Of a stretch of 64,000 bases of DNA, positions 17,483 to 25,456 are shown in pieces. The first letter of the stretch is position 1. The number at the start of each line of letters is the position of its first letter. Under the pieces are notes generated by a model, which ran no database searches, was not told the DNA's origin, and saw only the letters and a program-made list of their open reading frames with translations. The position numbers were made by a program, and so were the translations under genes. Where the stretch lies: assembly GCA_035626515.1 (NCBI GenBank), contig DASPNM010000017.1:105369-169368 (forward strand), given 5' to 3'. The stretch is from DASPNM01 sp035626515 (GTDB lineage: Bacteria; Bacteroidota; Bacteroidia; Chitinophagales; Chitinophagaceae).

Positions 17483-18100
17483 ATGGAGGAAACAAAAATA
17501 CGCCTTTCGCCACAGGAGCTCCGGCTGGTGACCGACGCAGATTGGATTTTAACAAAGAACGAGATCATGCGGAAAGTAAAGCGTCTTTTCGAAACGCTGC
17601 AAAACCGGCAGCGTGAGTGGATCATGCACCATTCGAATCAACTTCCCGGGCCAGCGATATCCATCCCACCCAAGATTTCGAGAGGAGAAAATTATCGGGG
17701 GCTTCCCTACATGATGCTCGACCATCCGCGCGTGTTTGAAAAAGAACACATCCTGGCGCTGCGGACCTTGTTCTGGTGGGGGAATTTCTTCAGCATTACG
17801 CTGCATCTTTCGGGGCGTTACAAAAAAGATTTCGGGGAGCAGGTTTTGCAAAATGCGCGGGACCGTGATAACGACCCGCTCTTTGCCTGCATCCACGATG
17901 AGCAATGGGAGCATCATTTTGAGCCGGGCAATTACAGGCGCTGCCGCGATCTCGATTCCGGCGACGTAGAGCATATTCGTTCCCGCCACTTCATGAAGCT
18001 CGCGCGCAAAATGCCTCTTACAGACTGGGACCGTGCTTCGGAAAAGTTATTTGGTGACTTTGTAGAGCTGCTCGGCTTAATTCAGTTGCCGAGCCGGTGA
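17483..18100 (+). CDS. Conserved hypothetical cytosolic protein
   Basis: 205 residues, no signal or membrane segment, rich in Arg, His and Trp. Recognisable words are GENYRGLPYMMLDHPRVF and FACIHDEQWEHHFEP; it ends with a short helix. I recognise no named family. The gene is divergent from lptG with start codons only 14 bp apart and overlaps the START-like gene by 19 bp at its 3' end, so it is tightly packed and likely real. Confidence 0.75.
   Translation: MEETKIRLSPQELRLVTDADWILTKNEIMRKVKRLFETLQNRQREWIMHHSNQLPGPAISIPPKISRGENYRGLPYMMLDHPRVFEKEHILALRTLFWWGNFFSITLHLSGRYKKDFGEQVLQNARDRDNDPLFACIHDEQWEHHFEPGNYRRCRDLDSGDVEHIRSRHFMKLARKMPLTDWDRASEKLFGDFVELLGLIQLPSR
17493..17500 (-). promoter_or_regulatory. 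-7 element TATTTTTG of lptG, inside the divergent gene
   Basis: The reverse strand reads TATTTTTG 25 bp before the lptG GTG; it lies in codons 4-6 of the divergent gene. No clear -33 element. Confidence 0.4.
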
Positions 18101-18459
18101 AAGAGTTCCTTTACCTGGTAATCCCAGAGCATGCTCTGGTCCTTGATGTCCTTTTTCTCAGCGAAATCCTTTATCACAAGAATGGTCTGGTTCGTGATCT
18201 CCGACTTTTCGATCCGGAACTCAAAATATTCATCTTTGGGCGCCGAAAGCCAGTGGAAGCGAATGTACTTCTCGGGCTCGCTTTCCACTACCTCCGCCTT
18301 GTCGAAAGAGCCGTTCCAGCCAAAATAAAATATGTTGTCCCGCTCATCAACCTTGTCGGCAAACCATTCTCCCAGTCCCGCAGGCGTGGATAAGAATTCA
18401 TAGAGAATTGAGGGCGAACAACGAACCGGATATTCAAGTGTATATAACTGCTTAGCCAT
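18082..18459 (-). CDS. START-like (AHSA1-type) domain protein
   Basis: 125 residues from MAKQLYTLEYPVRCS. The helix-grip fold is suggested by SPSILYEFLSTPAGLGEWFADKV, the strand FYFGWNGSFDKAEVV, the segment YIRFHWLSAP and a long C-terminal helix. Such small domains bind hydrophobic ligands or activate Hsp90-type chaperones, but no ligand can be named. The open frame extends 90 codons upstream without a credible start. Convergent overlap with the gene ending at 18100. Confidence 0.8.
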   Translation of the reverse strand: MAKQLYTLEYPVRCSPSILYEFLSTPAGLGEWFADKVDERDNIFYFGWNGSFDKAEVVESEPEKYIRFHWLSAPKDEYFEFRIEKSEITNQTILVIKDFAEKKDIKDQSMLWDYQVKELFHRLGN

Positions 18460-18759
18460 CAAAAATCCCCCACTGTGTGAACGCTGCAATAATAGAAAAA
18501 TAATGAGTGCCGCGATATTTTTTCTTGGTTTTTTAAACCCCTCGTTCCGGCGGTGTTTTCGGAGGGAAAAATAAAAGACAGGGGGCCGCGTTAAATAATG
18601 ATAGATTTTTTTGGCATATATCGGGTATTTAGGTAAATTGCTTTGAAGTTCAATACTTTCTGTGCGAAACCAGACATTGCGGTGAGTATTTAGAGAGGAT
18701 TCGGAGCCAAAACCTGAAATTCTCAACACCCTTTAAATACACCCGTCAAAACCATACCT
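18460..18759 (+). other. Gene-free region upstream of rpoD
   Basis: About 300 bp between the divergent START-like gene and rpoD. It is AT-richer than its surroundings. A possible weak promoter is TTTGAAG (near 18642) with TACTTTCT (near 18654). I see no RNA gene, repeat or terminator in it; it probably carries the rpoD promoter and leader. Confidence 0.4.
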
Positions 18760-19635
18760 ATGAGCATGAGACAACTCAAGATCACGAAGTCGATTACGAA
18801 TCGTGAATCTCAAAGCCTCGAAAAGTACCTCCAGGAGATCGGCAAAGTCGAACTCATTACCCCTGAAGAAGAAGTCAGGCTCGCGGCCCGCATCAAGCAG
18901 GGCGACCAGCGCGCCCTCGACCGCCTCACCAAGGCCAATCTCCGGTTCGTCGTTTCCGTGGCAAAGCAGTATCAAAACCAGGGACTTTCGCTCCCCGACC
19001 TGATCAACGAGGGCAACCTTGGACTGATCAAGGCCGCGCAGCGTTTCGACGAAACGCGCGGTTTCAAATTCATTTCTTATGCAGTGTGGTGGATACGACA
19101 ATCCATTCTGCAGGCGCTTGCCGAGCAGTCGCGGATCGTCCGGCTCCCGCTCAACAAAGTGGGACTCACCAACCGCATCCAGAAAGCCTACTCGCAGCTG
19201 GAACAGCAGTATGAGCGCGAGCCTTCTGCTGAAGAACTGGCAGAAAACCTGCAAATGGACCTTGAAGAAGTTTCCGCAACGCTCGGAATCGCCAACCGCC
19301 ACGTGAGCGTCGACACACCACTGGCAGAAGGCGAGGAAAACACACTGCTCGACGTGCTGGAAAACCCCAATGCCGAAAAAACCGACGGCGAGCTGGAACA
19401 CAATCAATCCCTCAAAACCGAGATCGACCGGTCGCTGAAGACGCTTACCGAGCGGCAAAAGGAAGTCATCTGCTATTTTTTCGGGATCGGCGTGGACCAC
19501 CCGATGAGCCTGGAAGACATCGGTGAAAAATTTAACCTGACCCGCGAGCGGGTTCGGCAGATCAAGGACAAGGCAATCACCAAGCTCAGGGCGACAAACC
19601 GGTGCAAACTTTTAAGAACTTATCTGGGAGCCTGA
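18760..19635 (+). CDS. rpoD: Primary RNA polymerase sigma factor (RpoD/SigA type)
   Basis: 291 residues. Contains region 1.2 (ESQSLEKYLQEIGK), 2.1-2.4 (LRFVVSVAKQYQ, GLIKAAQRFD, ISYAVWWIRQSI), 3.0-3.1 and 4.2 with the helix-turn-helix SLEDIGEKFNLTRERVRQIK. It lacks region 1.1, as expected for the Bacteroidota housekeeping sigma that reads TTG/TAnnTTTG promoters. MSMRQLKITK has a second ATG at 18766 that gives the more usual MRQLKI start. Confidence 0.96.
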   Translation: MSMRQLKITKSITNRESQSLEKYLQEIGKVELITPEEEVRLAARIKQGDQRALDRLTKANLRFVVSVAKQYQNQGLSLPDLINEGNLGLIKAAQRFDETRGFKFISYAVWWIRQSILQALAEQSRIVRLPLNKVGLTNRIQKAYSQLEQQYEREPSAEELAENLQMDLEEVSATLGIANRHVSVDTPLAEGEENTLLDVLENPNAEKTDGELEHNQSLKTEIDRSLKTLTERQKEVICYFFGIGVDHPMSLEDIGEKFNLTRERVRQIKDKAITKLRATNRCKLLRTYLGA

Positions 19636-19660
19636 ATGAAATAAAACTAGACTCTGTAAC

Positions 19661-19668
19661 TATCTTTG
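19661..19668 (+). promoter_or_regulatory. Possible -7 element TATCTTTG upstream of ffh
   Basis: TATCTTTG matches TAnnTTTG, but no -33 TTG is present and a strong terminator hairpin starts 11 bases downstream, so it is either cryptic or part of an attenuated ffh leader. Confidence 0.35.
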
Positions 19669-19679
19669 CGAACTGTGTT

Positions 19680-19715
19680 AAAGTGAACATTCATTATGTT
19701 CACTTTTCTTTTTTT
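19680..19715 (+). terminator. Strong terminator between rpoD and ffh
   Basis: Perfect 11-bp stem (AAAGTGAACAT/ATGTTCACTTT) with a 5-base loop TCATT, followed by TCTTTTTTT. It most simply ends rpoD transcription; ffh starts 35 bp further on. Confidence 0.9.
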
Positions 19716-19750
19716 CACTGGCCGCACCGCGGCAATGAGGATGAAGCGAT

Positions 19751-21085
19751 ATGTTCAACAACCTGCAGGAAAAGCTCGAAGCGGCGTTTAAGAACCTCAA
19801 AGGCCAGGCCCGCGTAACCGAGCTCAACGTGGCCGCGACGATCAAGGAAATCCGGCGCGCCCTGGTGGACGCCGATGTGAATTACCGGATCGCGAAGGAA
19901 TTTACCGACAAGGTGAAAGAAAAAGCGATCGGGGAAAAGGTGATCCAGTCTATTTCTCCGGGGCAGCTCATGGTGAAGATCGTCAAGGATGAGTTGGTGG
20001 AGCTCATGGGCGGAACAGAGGCTCCGCTCCAGGTAAAAGGCAGTCCTGCCGTGATCCTGATAGCAGGCCTTCAGGGAAGCGGTAAGACCACTTTCAGCGG
20101 CAAGCTGGCCTATTTTCTGAAAAACAAAAAAGGATTATCTCCGATGTTGGTTGCGGCTGACGTTTACCGGCCCGCCGCGATCGAGCAATTGCGCATCCTG
20201 GGCAGCCAGATCGGGGCGGAAGTGTACGCGGAGGAAAAAACCGAGGAGGGTCCCGTGCCCGATCCGGTGTCGATCGCAAAAAACGCTGTCCGCGAAGCCC
20301 GCTCGCGCAACAAAAACGTGGTGATCATCGACACCGCTGGACGACTTGCGGTAGACGAAGCGATGATGACCGAAGTGGCGAATATCCGCGATGCCGTGCA
20401 GCCGCAGGAAATCCTGTTTGTAGTGGACAGCATGACCGGCCAGGATGCAGTGAATACGGCAAAGGCGTTCAACGACCGGCTGGATTTTACAGGGGTGGTG
20501 CTCACGAAGCTCGACGGTGACACCCGCGGAGGGGCTGCCCTGTCGATCAAGTACACCGTGAACAAGCCTGTCAAGTTTACCAGCAGCGGGGAAAAAATGG
20601 ACACGCTGGATGTCTTTTACCCCGAGCGAATGGCACAGCGGATCCTGGGGATGGGCGACATTACCTCGCTTGTCGAAAAGGCGCAGGAGCAGTTCGATGA
20701 AGAGCAGGCCCGGAAGCTGGAGGCCAAGATCCGCAAGAACAAATTCGATTTTTCCGATTTCAAGCAGCAACTCGAGCAGCTCCGGAAAATGGGAAACATG
20801 AAAGACCTGCTTTCGATGATCCCTGGTGTGGGGCGGCAGCTTAAGGATCTCGACGTGAACGAGGACGCGCTTCGCGGCATAGAGGCAATGATCAATTCGA
20901 TGACGCCGGAGGAGCGAAGCGATCCCGACCTGATCGATCCGAGCCGGCGCCGCCGTATTGCGCGCGGCAGTGGAAAGGACATTTCGGAAGTGAACAACTT
21001 CATGAAGCAATTCGAACAGATGCGCACCATGATGAAGACGATGAACAAGATGCCGTTTGGGAGGATGATGCCGTTCAAGGGATAG
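19751..21085 (+). CDS. ffh: Signal recognition particle protein Ffh
   Basis: 444 residues, the SRP54 GTPase that binds signal sequences and 4.5S RNA for co-translational membrane targeting. N domain, then G domain motifs G1 (GLQGSGKTTFSGK), G3 (IIDTAGRLAVDE), G4 (LTKLDGDTRGG), then the Met-rich M domain (MRTMMKTMNKMPFGRMMPF at the C terminus) with RNA-binding SRRRRIARGSG. The stop codon is immediately followed by the heptamer repeat. Confidence 0.97.
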   Translation: MFNNLQEKLEAAFKNLKGQARVTELNVAATIKEIRRALVDADVNYRIAKEFTDKVKEKAIGEKVIQSISPGQLMVKIVKDELVELMGGTEAPLQVKGSPAVILIAGLQGSGKTTFSGKLAYFLKNKKGLSPMLVAADVYRPAAIEQLRILGSQIGAEVYAEEKTEEGPVPDPVSIAKNAVREARSRNKNVVIIDTAGRLAVDEAMMTEVANIRDAVQPQEILFVVDSMTGQDAVNTAKAFNDRLDFTGVVLTKLDGDTRGGAALSIKYTVNKPVKFTSSGEKMDTLDVFYPERMAQRILGMGDITSLVEKAQEQFDEEQARKLEAKIRKNKFDFSDFKQQLEQLRKMGNMKDLLSMIPGVGRQLKDLDVNEDALRGIEAMINSMTPEERSDPDLIDPSRRRRIARGSGKDISEVNNFMKQFEQMRTMMKTMNKMPFGRMMPFKG

Positions 21086-21240
21086 TCGTTAGTCGATAGT
21101 CTGGCTATCTGTTGAGGCCCGGGGGGGATCCAGACTTTGCATCGTTCCACTACATTCCACCATACTCCACCACCCTCCCCAAATACAAGGAAACCAGTCC
21201 TTTGCGCGACTCCAGACTGTCGATTATCGACTCCCGACTA
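21083..21240. repeat. Facing inverted heptamer arrays between ffh and rpsP
   Basis: Left arm 21083-21104 (TAGTCGTTAGTCGATAGTC) starts at the ffh stop codon. Right arm 21212-21240 is its reverse complement with one extra heptamer (CCAGACTGTCGATTATCGAC, then TCCCGACTA). The arms could fold on each other across a 107-bp spacer that contains no gene. Confidence 0.75.
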
Positions 21241-21254
21241 ATTCCAAAAACTCC

Positions 21255-21262
21255 TATCTTCG
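21255..21262 (+). promoter_or_regulatory. -7-like element TATCTTCG upstream of rpsP
   Basis: TATCTTCG differs from TAnnTTTG at one base. The same variant occurs upstream of the M20 peptidase gene, again just after a heptamer array. It would give rpsP a leader of about 70 bases. Confidence 0.35.
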
Positions 21263-21336
21263 CCGTCCGGTTGCATGGGACCATTCCAATGTCCGGGAGA
21301 AAACAATTTTGATAAGCCTTTAAATGTCTATTTAAA

Positions 21337-21777
21337 ATGGCAGCTAAAATCCGTCTTCAAAGACACGGGTCCAAGAAGCGACCCTTCTATTTCATCGTCG
21401 TGGCTGATTCCCGCAGCCCCAGAGACGGGAAATTCATTCAGAAATTAGGAACGTACAATCCGCTTACGGTGCCCGCTACCATCCAGCTGGACCGGCAGCG
21501 TGCTCTGGACTGGCTCAACAAAGGGGCCACTCCCACCGATACTGTTCGCCGCATTCTCAGCTTCAAGGGGGTTTTGTACCTCAAGCACCTGCTGAGAGGC
21601 GTAAAGCTCGGCCTGTTTGACGAAGCGACGGCTATGGAGAAGTTCACCAAATGGAGCGCCGAGCACGATGCCCAGGTAAAAAAACGACAGGAAGAGGCCG
21701 CTCGCGCAAAGCGGGCCCGCCGTTCGACCGGCCGCAGACCCGAGAAAAAGTCAGAAGGCGAAGCGGGCGCGTCCTGA
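21337..21777 (+). CDS. rpsP: 30S ribosomal protein S16
   Basis: 146 residues. The S16 core (IRLQRHGSKKRPFYFIVVAD, IQKLGTYNPL) fills about 85 residues; the rest is a Lys/Arg/Glu-rich tail (KRARRSTGRRPEKKSEGE) that is normal in Bacteroidota. A terminator hairpin follows before rimM. Confidence 0.97.
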   Translation: MAAKIRLQRHGSKKRPFYFIVVADSRSPRDGKFIQKLGTYNPLTVPATIQLDRQRALDWLNKGATPTDTVRRILSFKGVLYLKHLLRGVKLGLFDEATAMEKFTKWSAEHDAQVKKRQEEAARAKRARRSTGRRPEKKSEGEAGAS

Positions 21778-21798
21778 TTGCCACATTCTACTGAACTG

Positions 21799-21827
21799 AA
21801 TCCGCTCCCCGCGAGCGGATTTTTTTT
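21799..21827 (+). terminator. Terminator or attenuator between rpsP and rimM
   Basis: 8-bp stem AATCCGCT/AGCGGATT, 7-base loop, and seven T residues. It ends 13 bases before the rimM GTG, so rimM depends on read-through or on a promoter I cannot see. Confidence 0.85.
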
Positions 21828-21839
21828 GATTATTCAGCA

Positions 21840-22355
21840 GTGCCCGAATATTTCAAAATAGGAAAACTGGTCGCCACATTTGGGTTTCGCGGAGAGCTCG
21901 TGCTGAAGCATTCGCTTCGCAAGCGCACCTCGCTGAAAGGGATCCGCCATATTTTCATCGAGGAAAAAAAAGACAGTTTCATTCCCTGGTTCGTGGAGCA
22001 GGTTCGGATCAAAGACGAAGATGAAGTAATCCTGAAGATCGAGGGCCTCGACACCCGCGAAACCGCTGCGAAGCTGAAGACGAAAGAAGTGTGGCTCACG
22101 GCTGAGGACATGCAAAAATTCACCGCGCGGACCGCTCCCCTCAAAATGCTCGGCTACCTCGTTATCGATAGCGGGAAAACGCTCGGCGCCATCCGGGAGA
22201 TTGTGGAACAGGTCCACCAGCTGCTGTGCAAGGTGGACATTGAAGGAAAAGAAGCGCTGATACCGTTGAACGAGCACACCCTCCTGAAAATCGACCATCG
22301 GAAAAAACAGGTGCACGTGCAACTGCCGGAAGGCCTTTTGGATATCTACCGCTGA
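21840..22355 (+). CDS. rimM: Ribosome maturation factor RimM
   Basis: 171 residues with a GTG start (MPEYFKIGKLVATFGFRG, the normal N terminus). RimM helps 16S rRNA processing and 30S head assembly by binding S19. The N-terminal barrel has GFRGELVLKH; the C-terminal PRC-barrel part includes MLGYLVIDSGKTLGAIREI and ends with LPEGLLDIYR, the usual family end. Confidence 0.95.
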   Translation: MPEYFKIGKLVATFGFRGELVLKHSLRKRTSLKGIRHIFIEEKKDSFIPWFVEQVRIKDEDEVILKIEGLDTRETAAKLKTKEVWLTAEDMQKFTARTAPLKMLGYLVIDSGKTLGAIREIVEQVHQLLCKVDIEGKEALIPLNEHTLLKIDHRKKQVHVQLPEGLLDIYR

Positions 22356-22366
22356 CGCAGGATGGA

Positions 22367-22374
22367 TACCTTTG
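22367..22374 (+). promoter_or_regulatory. -7 element TACCTTTG of dinB
   Basis: TACCTTTG ends four bases before the dinB ATG at 22379. Confidence 0.5.
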
Positions 22375-22378
22375 AACC

Positions 22379-23524
22379 ATGACGGGAGCACTCCGGCATA
22401 TTGCCCACTTCGACCTCGATTCGTTTTTCGTTTCAGTAGAGATCCTTCGCGATCCCAACCTGAAAGGAAAGCCGGTCCTGGTGGGGGGACAGGAACGCGG
22501 AGTTGTGGCAGCCTGCAGCTACGAGGCGAGGAAATTCGGGATCCACTCGGCCATGCCCATGAAAACCGCCATGAAACTTTGCCCCGAAGCAGTGGTGATC
22601 AGCGGCAGCCGGGGGGAATACAGCAGGTATTCCCGCTGGGTGACCGAGATCATCGCTTCCCGCGTGCCACTGTTTGAAAAAGCTTCAATTGACGAATTTT
22701 ACATTGACCTCAGTGGAATGGATAAGTTTTTCGGCGTAAGCCGATACGCCCGCGAGCTCCGCGACCAGATCATTCGCGAGACCGGTCTTCCTATTTCGGG
22801 CGGACTTTCCTGCGCGAAATTCATCAGCAAGATGGCCACCAACGAGGCCAAGCCCAATGGCTTTCTCGAAATCCCACACGGCCGGGAAACCGAGTTTCTC
22901 TGGCCGCTTGAAATCGGAAAAATTAATGGAGTCGGCAAACAAACCGAAGCGCTTCTTAAGAGCTACGGCATTTACACCATTGCGGATATTGCCCGGCTTT
23001 CCGAAGAGCAAATGCAGCGGATCGCAGGAAAGTGGGGCGAGGCCCTCTGGCACAAGGCGCACGGGCGCGGCACAGCGGATGTCGACGCCGACTGGGAACA
23101 AAAGAGCATGAGTCACGAAAACACGTTCGATACCGATCACAATGACGTGGAGTTTCTGCACGGCGAACTGGTGCGGCTCACGGAAAAAACAGCCCATATG
23201 CTGCGTTCCGAAGACAAACAAACCGGCTGCGTTACGGTAAAAATCCGTTACTCTGACTTCGAGACCACCTCCCGGCAGGAAACCATTGACTATACCTCCA
23301 TTGATGACGAGCTGATCGCGAAGGTGAAGGACCTTTTTAACCGCTCGTGGCAAAAAGGGCGGCCGGTCCGCCTGCTGGGCGTCCGTTTCAGCCACTTCAT
23401 TCCTTTCACCATGCAGATGAGCCTATTTGACAACCGCACCGAAAAGCTGAACCTGTACCGCGCGGTGGACGAGCTGCGCGACCAGTTTGGGGCAGATGTT
23501 CTTACGCGAGGAAGCAATTTGTAG
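22379..23524 (+). CDS. dinB: DNA polymerase IV (Y family)
   Basis: 381 residues. Catalytic acidic residues are in HFDLDSFFVSVE and KASIDEFYIDLSG; the steric-gate region follows the first motif. Helix-hairpin-helix thumb around INGVGKQTEALL, little-finger domain, and a C-terminal beta-clamp-binding peptide QMSLFD. It performs error-prone translesion synthesis. No LexA-type box was identified upstream. The stop is the first TAG of a heptamer array. Confidence 0.95.
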   Translation: MTGALRHIAHFDLDSFFVSVEILRDPNLKGKPVLVGGQERGVVAACSYEARKFGIHSAMPMKTAMKLCPEAVVISGSRGEYSRYSRWVTEIIASRVPLFEKASIDEFYIDLSGMDKFFGVSRYARELRDQIIRETGLPISGGLSCAKFISKMATNEAKPNGFLEIPHGRETEFLWPLEIGKINGVGKQTEALLKSYGIYTIADIARLSEEQMQRIAGKWGEALWHKAHGRGTADVDADWEQKSMSHENTFDTDHNDVEFLHGELVRLTEKTAHMLRSEDKQTGCVTVKIRYSDFETTSRQETIDYTSIDDELIAKVKDLFNRSWQKGRPVRLLGVRFSHFIPFTMQMSLFDNRTEKLNLYRAVDELRDQFGADVLTRGSNL

Positions 23525-23639
23525 TCGATAGTCGATAGTCTATAGTCTATAGTCAAAAAAAGGGGTTGCTTATTGTCTGGAGTTGAGGGTTGAGCGAGCA
23601 CCGACGCCACAGACTATCGACTATCGACTATCGACTATC
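23522..23639. repeat. Perfect facing heptamer arrays between dinB and the M20 gene
   Basis: Left arm 23522-23554 holds heptamers TAGTCGA, TAGTCGA, TAGTCTA, TAGTCTA plus TAGTC; right arm 23612-23639 is GACTATC four times without error. The arms are reverse complements, separated by 57 bp of gene-free DNA. This is the cleanest copy of the family in the window. Confidence 0.85.
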
Positions 23640-23660
23640 CCTCCCCTCCCCTCCATTTCC

Positions 23661-23668
23661 TATCTTCG
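23661..23668 (+). promoter_or_regulatory. -7-like element TATCTTCG of the M20 peptidase gene
   Basis: TATCTTCG 17 bases before the ATG at 23686; the same one-base variant precedes rpsP. Confidence 0.35.
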
Positions 23669-23685
23669 CAGCAATCCCAAAGCAT

Positions 23686-25053
23686 ATGTCAAACGCCTGG
23701 AAACAGTATCAGGAAAAGCACAAGGATCGCTTCCTTTCCGAGATGCTGGAACTGCTCCGCATTCCCTCGGTAAGTGCGAAAAGTGAACACAAATCCGATA
23801 TGGAGCGCTGCGCCGAAGCAGTGCGCAGCAGCCTGCTTGCAGCGGGTTGCGACCGCGCGGAAGTGATGCCCACTGCAGGTCACCCTGTAGTTTACGGTGA
23901 AAAAATCGTGGACCCGAAACGTCCCACTGTTCTCGTATATGGACATTACGACGTGCAGCCCCCCGAACCGCTGGAGCTTTGGCACAGCGGGCCTTTCGAG
24001 CCGGTGATAAAGGATGGAAAAGTTTTCGCGCGCGGGTCGGCGGATGACAAGGGGCAGTTCTACATGCACGTAAAGGCACTGGAAACCATGGCAAAGACCG
24101 ACAGTCTCGTTACCAACGTGAAATTCCTGATCGAAGGGGAAGAAGAGGTAGGCTCGCCCAACCTCGGGGCTTTTGTGGCTGCGAACAGGGAAATGCTCAA
24201 GGCCGACGTCATCCTGATCAGCGACAGCTCAATGCTCAGCTTGGAAACACCTTCTCTCGATACCGGTGTGCGCGGCCTTAGCTATATTGAAGTGGAGGTG
24301 ACCGGTGCCAACCGCGACCTGCACAGCGGAACTTATGGAGGAGCAGTGGCCAACCCGATCACCATTCTTGCGCGCATGATCGCGAGTTGTCATGATGAAA
24401 ACAACCATATCACGATTCCCGGATTTTATGACGACGTGGTGCAAGCGGGCCCGGCGGAGCGGGAACTCATTAACCGTGCCCCTTACAACGAGCAGGAATA
24501 CAGGGACGACCTGGGAGTGAAGGAACTGTGGGGTGAAAAAGGATACACTACATACGAGCGCACCGGCATCCGCCCCACCATCGAAGTGAACGGCATTTGG
24601 GGAGGGTACACCGGCGAGGGCGCCAAGACGGTACTGCCTTCGAAGGCGACTGCAAAAATCTCCGCGCGCCTTGTGCCGAACCAGTCGTCGGCGAAGATGA
24701 CCGAATTGCTGCTTGATTATTTCCGCTCCATTGCACCTGCTTCAGTGACCGTGAAAGCGTTTGAACATCATGGTGGAGAGCCTTACATGACGCCGATCGA
24801 CAGCAAGGGGTACAAGGCCGCGGCAAAAGCAGTGGAAACCACGTTCGGAAAAGCCCCGATCCCCGTTCGCGGCGGGGGAAGCATTCCCATTTGCTCCATT
24901 CTCGAAAGAGAGCTCGGGATCAAGATCGTGTTCATGGGATTCGGATTGGATAACGACAACCTGCATTCCCCCAACGAAAAATTCAACCTGGAGAACTACT
25001 ACAAGGGAATTGAAACAATTCCATACTTCCACAAGTACTTCGCCGAGGCATGA
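23686..25053 (+). CDS. M20 family dipeptidase
   Basis: 455 residues from MSNAWKQYQEKHK; the frame stays open upstream through the repeat array and is not coding there. Metal ligands of the M20 fold: VYGHYDVQPPEP (His, Asp), SADDKGQF (bridging Asp), IEGEEEVGSPN (catalytic Glu and ligand Glu) and the final His in NDNLHSPNEKF. The lid domain lies in the middle. Length and motifs fit the cytosolic carnosinase-like dipeptidases, which split dipeptides with two metal ions. Its stop overlaps the S4 gene start (ATGA). Confidence 0.92.
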   Translation: MSNAWKQYQEKHKDRFLSEMLELLRIPSVSAKSEHKSDMERCAEAVRSSLLAAGCDRAEVMPTAGHPVVYGEKIVDPKRPTVLVYGHYDVQPPEPLELWHSGPFEPVIKDGKVFARGSADDKGQFYMHVKALETMAKTDSLVTNVKFLIEGEEEVGSPNLGAFVAANREMLKADVILISDSSMLSLETPSLDTGVRGLSYIEVEVTGANRDLHSGTYGGAVANPITILARMIASCHDENNHITIPGFYDDVVQAGPAERELINRAPYNEQEYRDDLGVKELWGEKGYTTYERTGIRPTIEVNGIWGGYTGEGAKTVLPSKATAKISARLVPNQSSAKMTELLLDYFRSIAPASVTVKAFEHHGGEPYMTPIDSKGYKAAAKAVETTFGKAPIPVRGGGSIPICSILERELGIKIVFMGFGLDNDNLHSPNEKFNLENYYKGIETIPYFHKYFAEA

Positions 25054-25436
25054 CGGCGAAAGAGAAGTTGCGGCTGGATAAATATCTCTGGGCCATCCGG
25101 CTTTTCAAGACGCGCACCCAGGCCGCGGCGGCCTGCGATCTCGGGAAAGTGAAATTCAACGGTGCAGCGGTAAAAGCGTCAAGGCAAGTGGCTGTTGGCG
25201 ATGAGTACGAAGTAAAAACCGAATCGAAACGGTGGCGTATTAAAGTTATCGGGCTGCTGTACAATCGCGGGGGCTACGAGGAAGCCATCAGGCATTACCT
25301 TGACATCACGCCCGCCGAAGAACTCAAACGCGTACAGTACCAGGCCGCCAGTTTCCACACCGGAAAAAGACCCAGCAAGATCGGGCGCCCGACAAAAAAG
25401 GAGCGGAGGAATCTTGACAATTTATTCGGCGACTGA
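25050..25436 (+). CDS. S4-domain RNA-binding protein, Hsp15-like
   Basis: 128 residues. N-terminal S4 fold (LRLDKYLWAIRLFKTRTQAA, CDLGKVKFNGAAVK) and a basic C-terminal tail (HTGKRPSKIGRPTKKERR). Hsp15 relatives bind free 50S subunits carrying nascent chains. It overlaps the M20 gene by four bases and may be co-transcribed with it. Confidence 0.88.
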   Translation: MTAKEKLRLDKYLWAIRLFKTRTQAAAACDLGKVKFNGAAVKASRQVAVGDEYEVKTESKRWRIKVIGLLYNRGGYEEAIRHYLDITPAEELKRVQYQAASFHTGKRPSKIGRPTKKERRNLDNLFGD

Positions 25437-25445
25437 GCGCTACGT

Positions 25446-25453
25446 TATCTTTG
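25446..25453 (+). promoter_or_regulatory. -7 element TATCTTTG of trmD
   Basis: TATCTTTG ends three bases before the trmD ATG at 25457, inside the gap after the S4 gene stop. Confidence 0.5.
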
Positions 25454-25456
25454 GGC

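Noticed and set aside
18460..18729. 90-residue extension of the START-like protein
   Set aside because: No credible start; it occupies the upstream region of rpoD and looks non-coding.
23522..23639. Possible CRISPR array
   Set aside because: Units are 7 bp, contiguous and without variable spacers; no cas genes are present.
23590..23685. 32-residue N-terminal extension of the M20 peptidase
   Set aside because: It is a translation of the heptamer array and of the promoter region, not conserved protein sequence.
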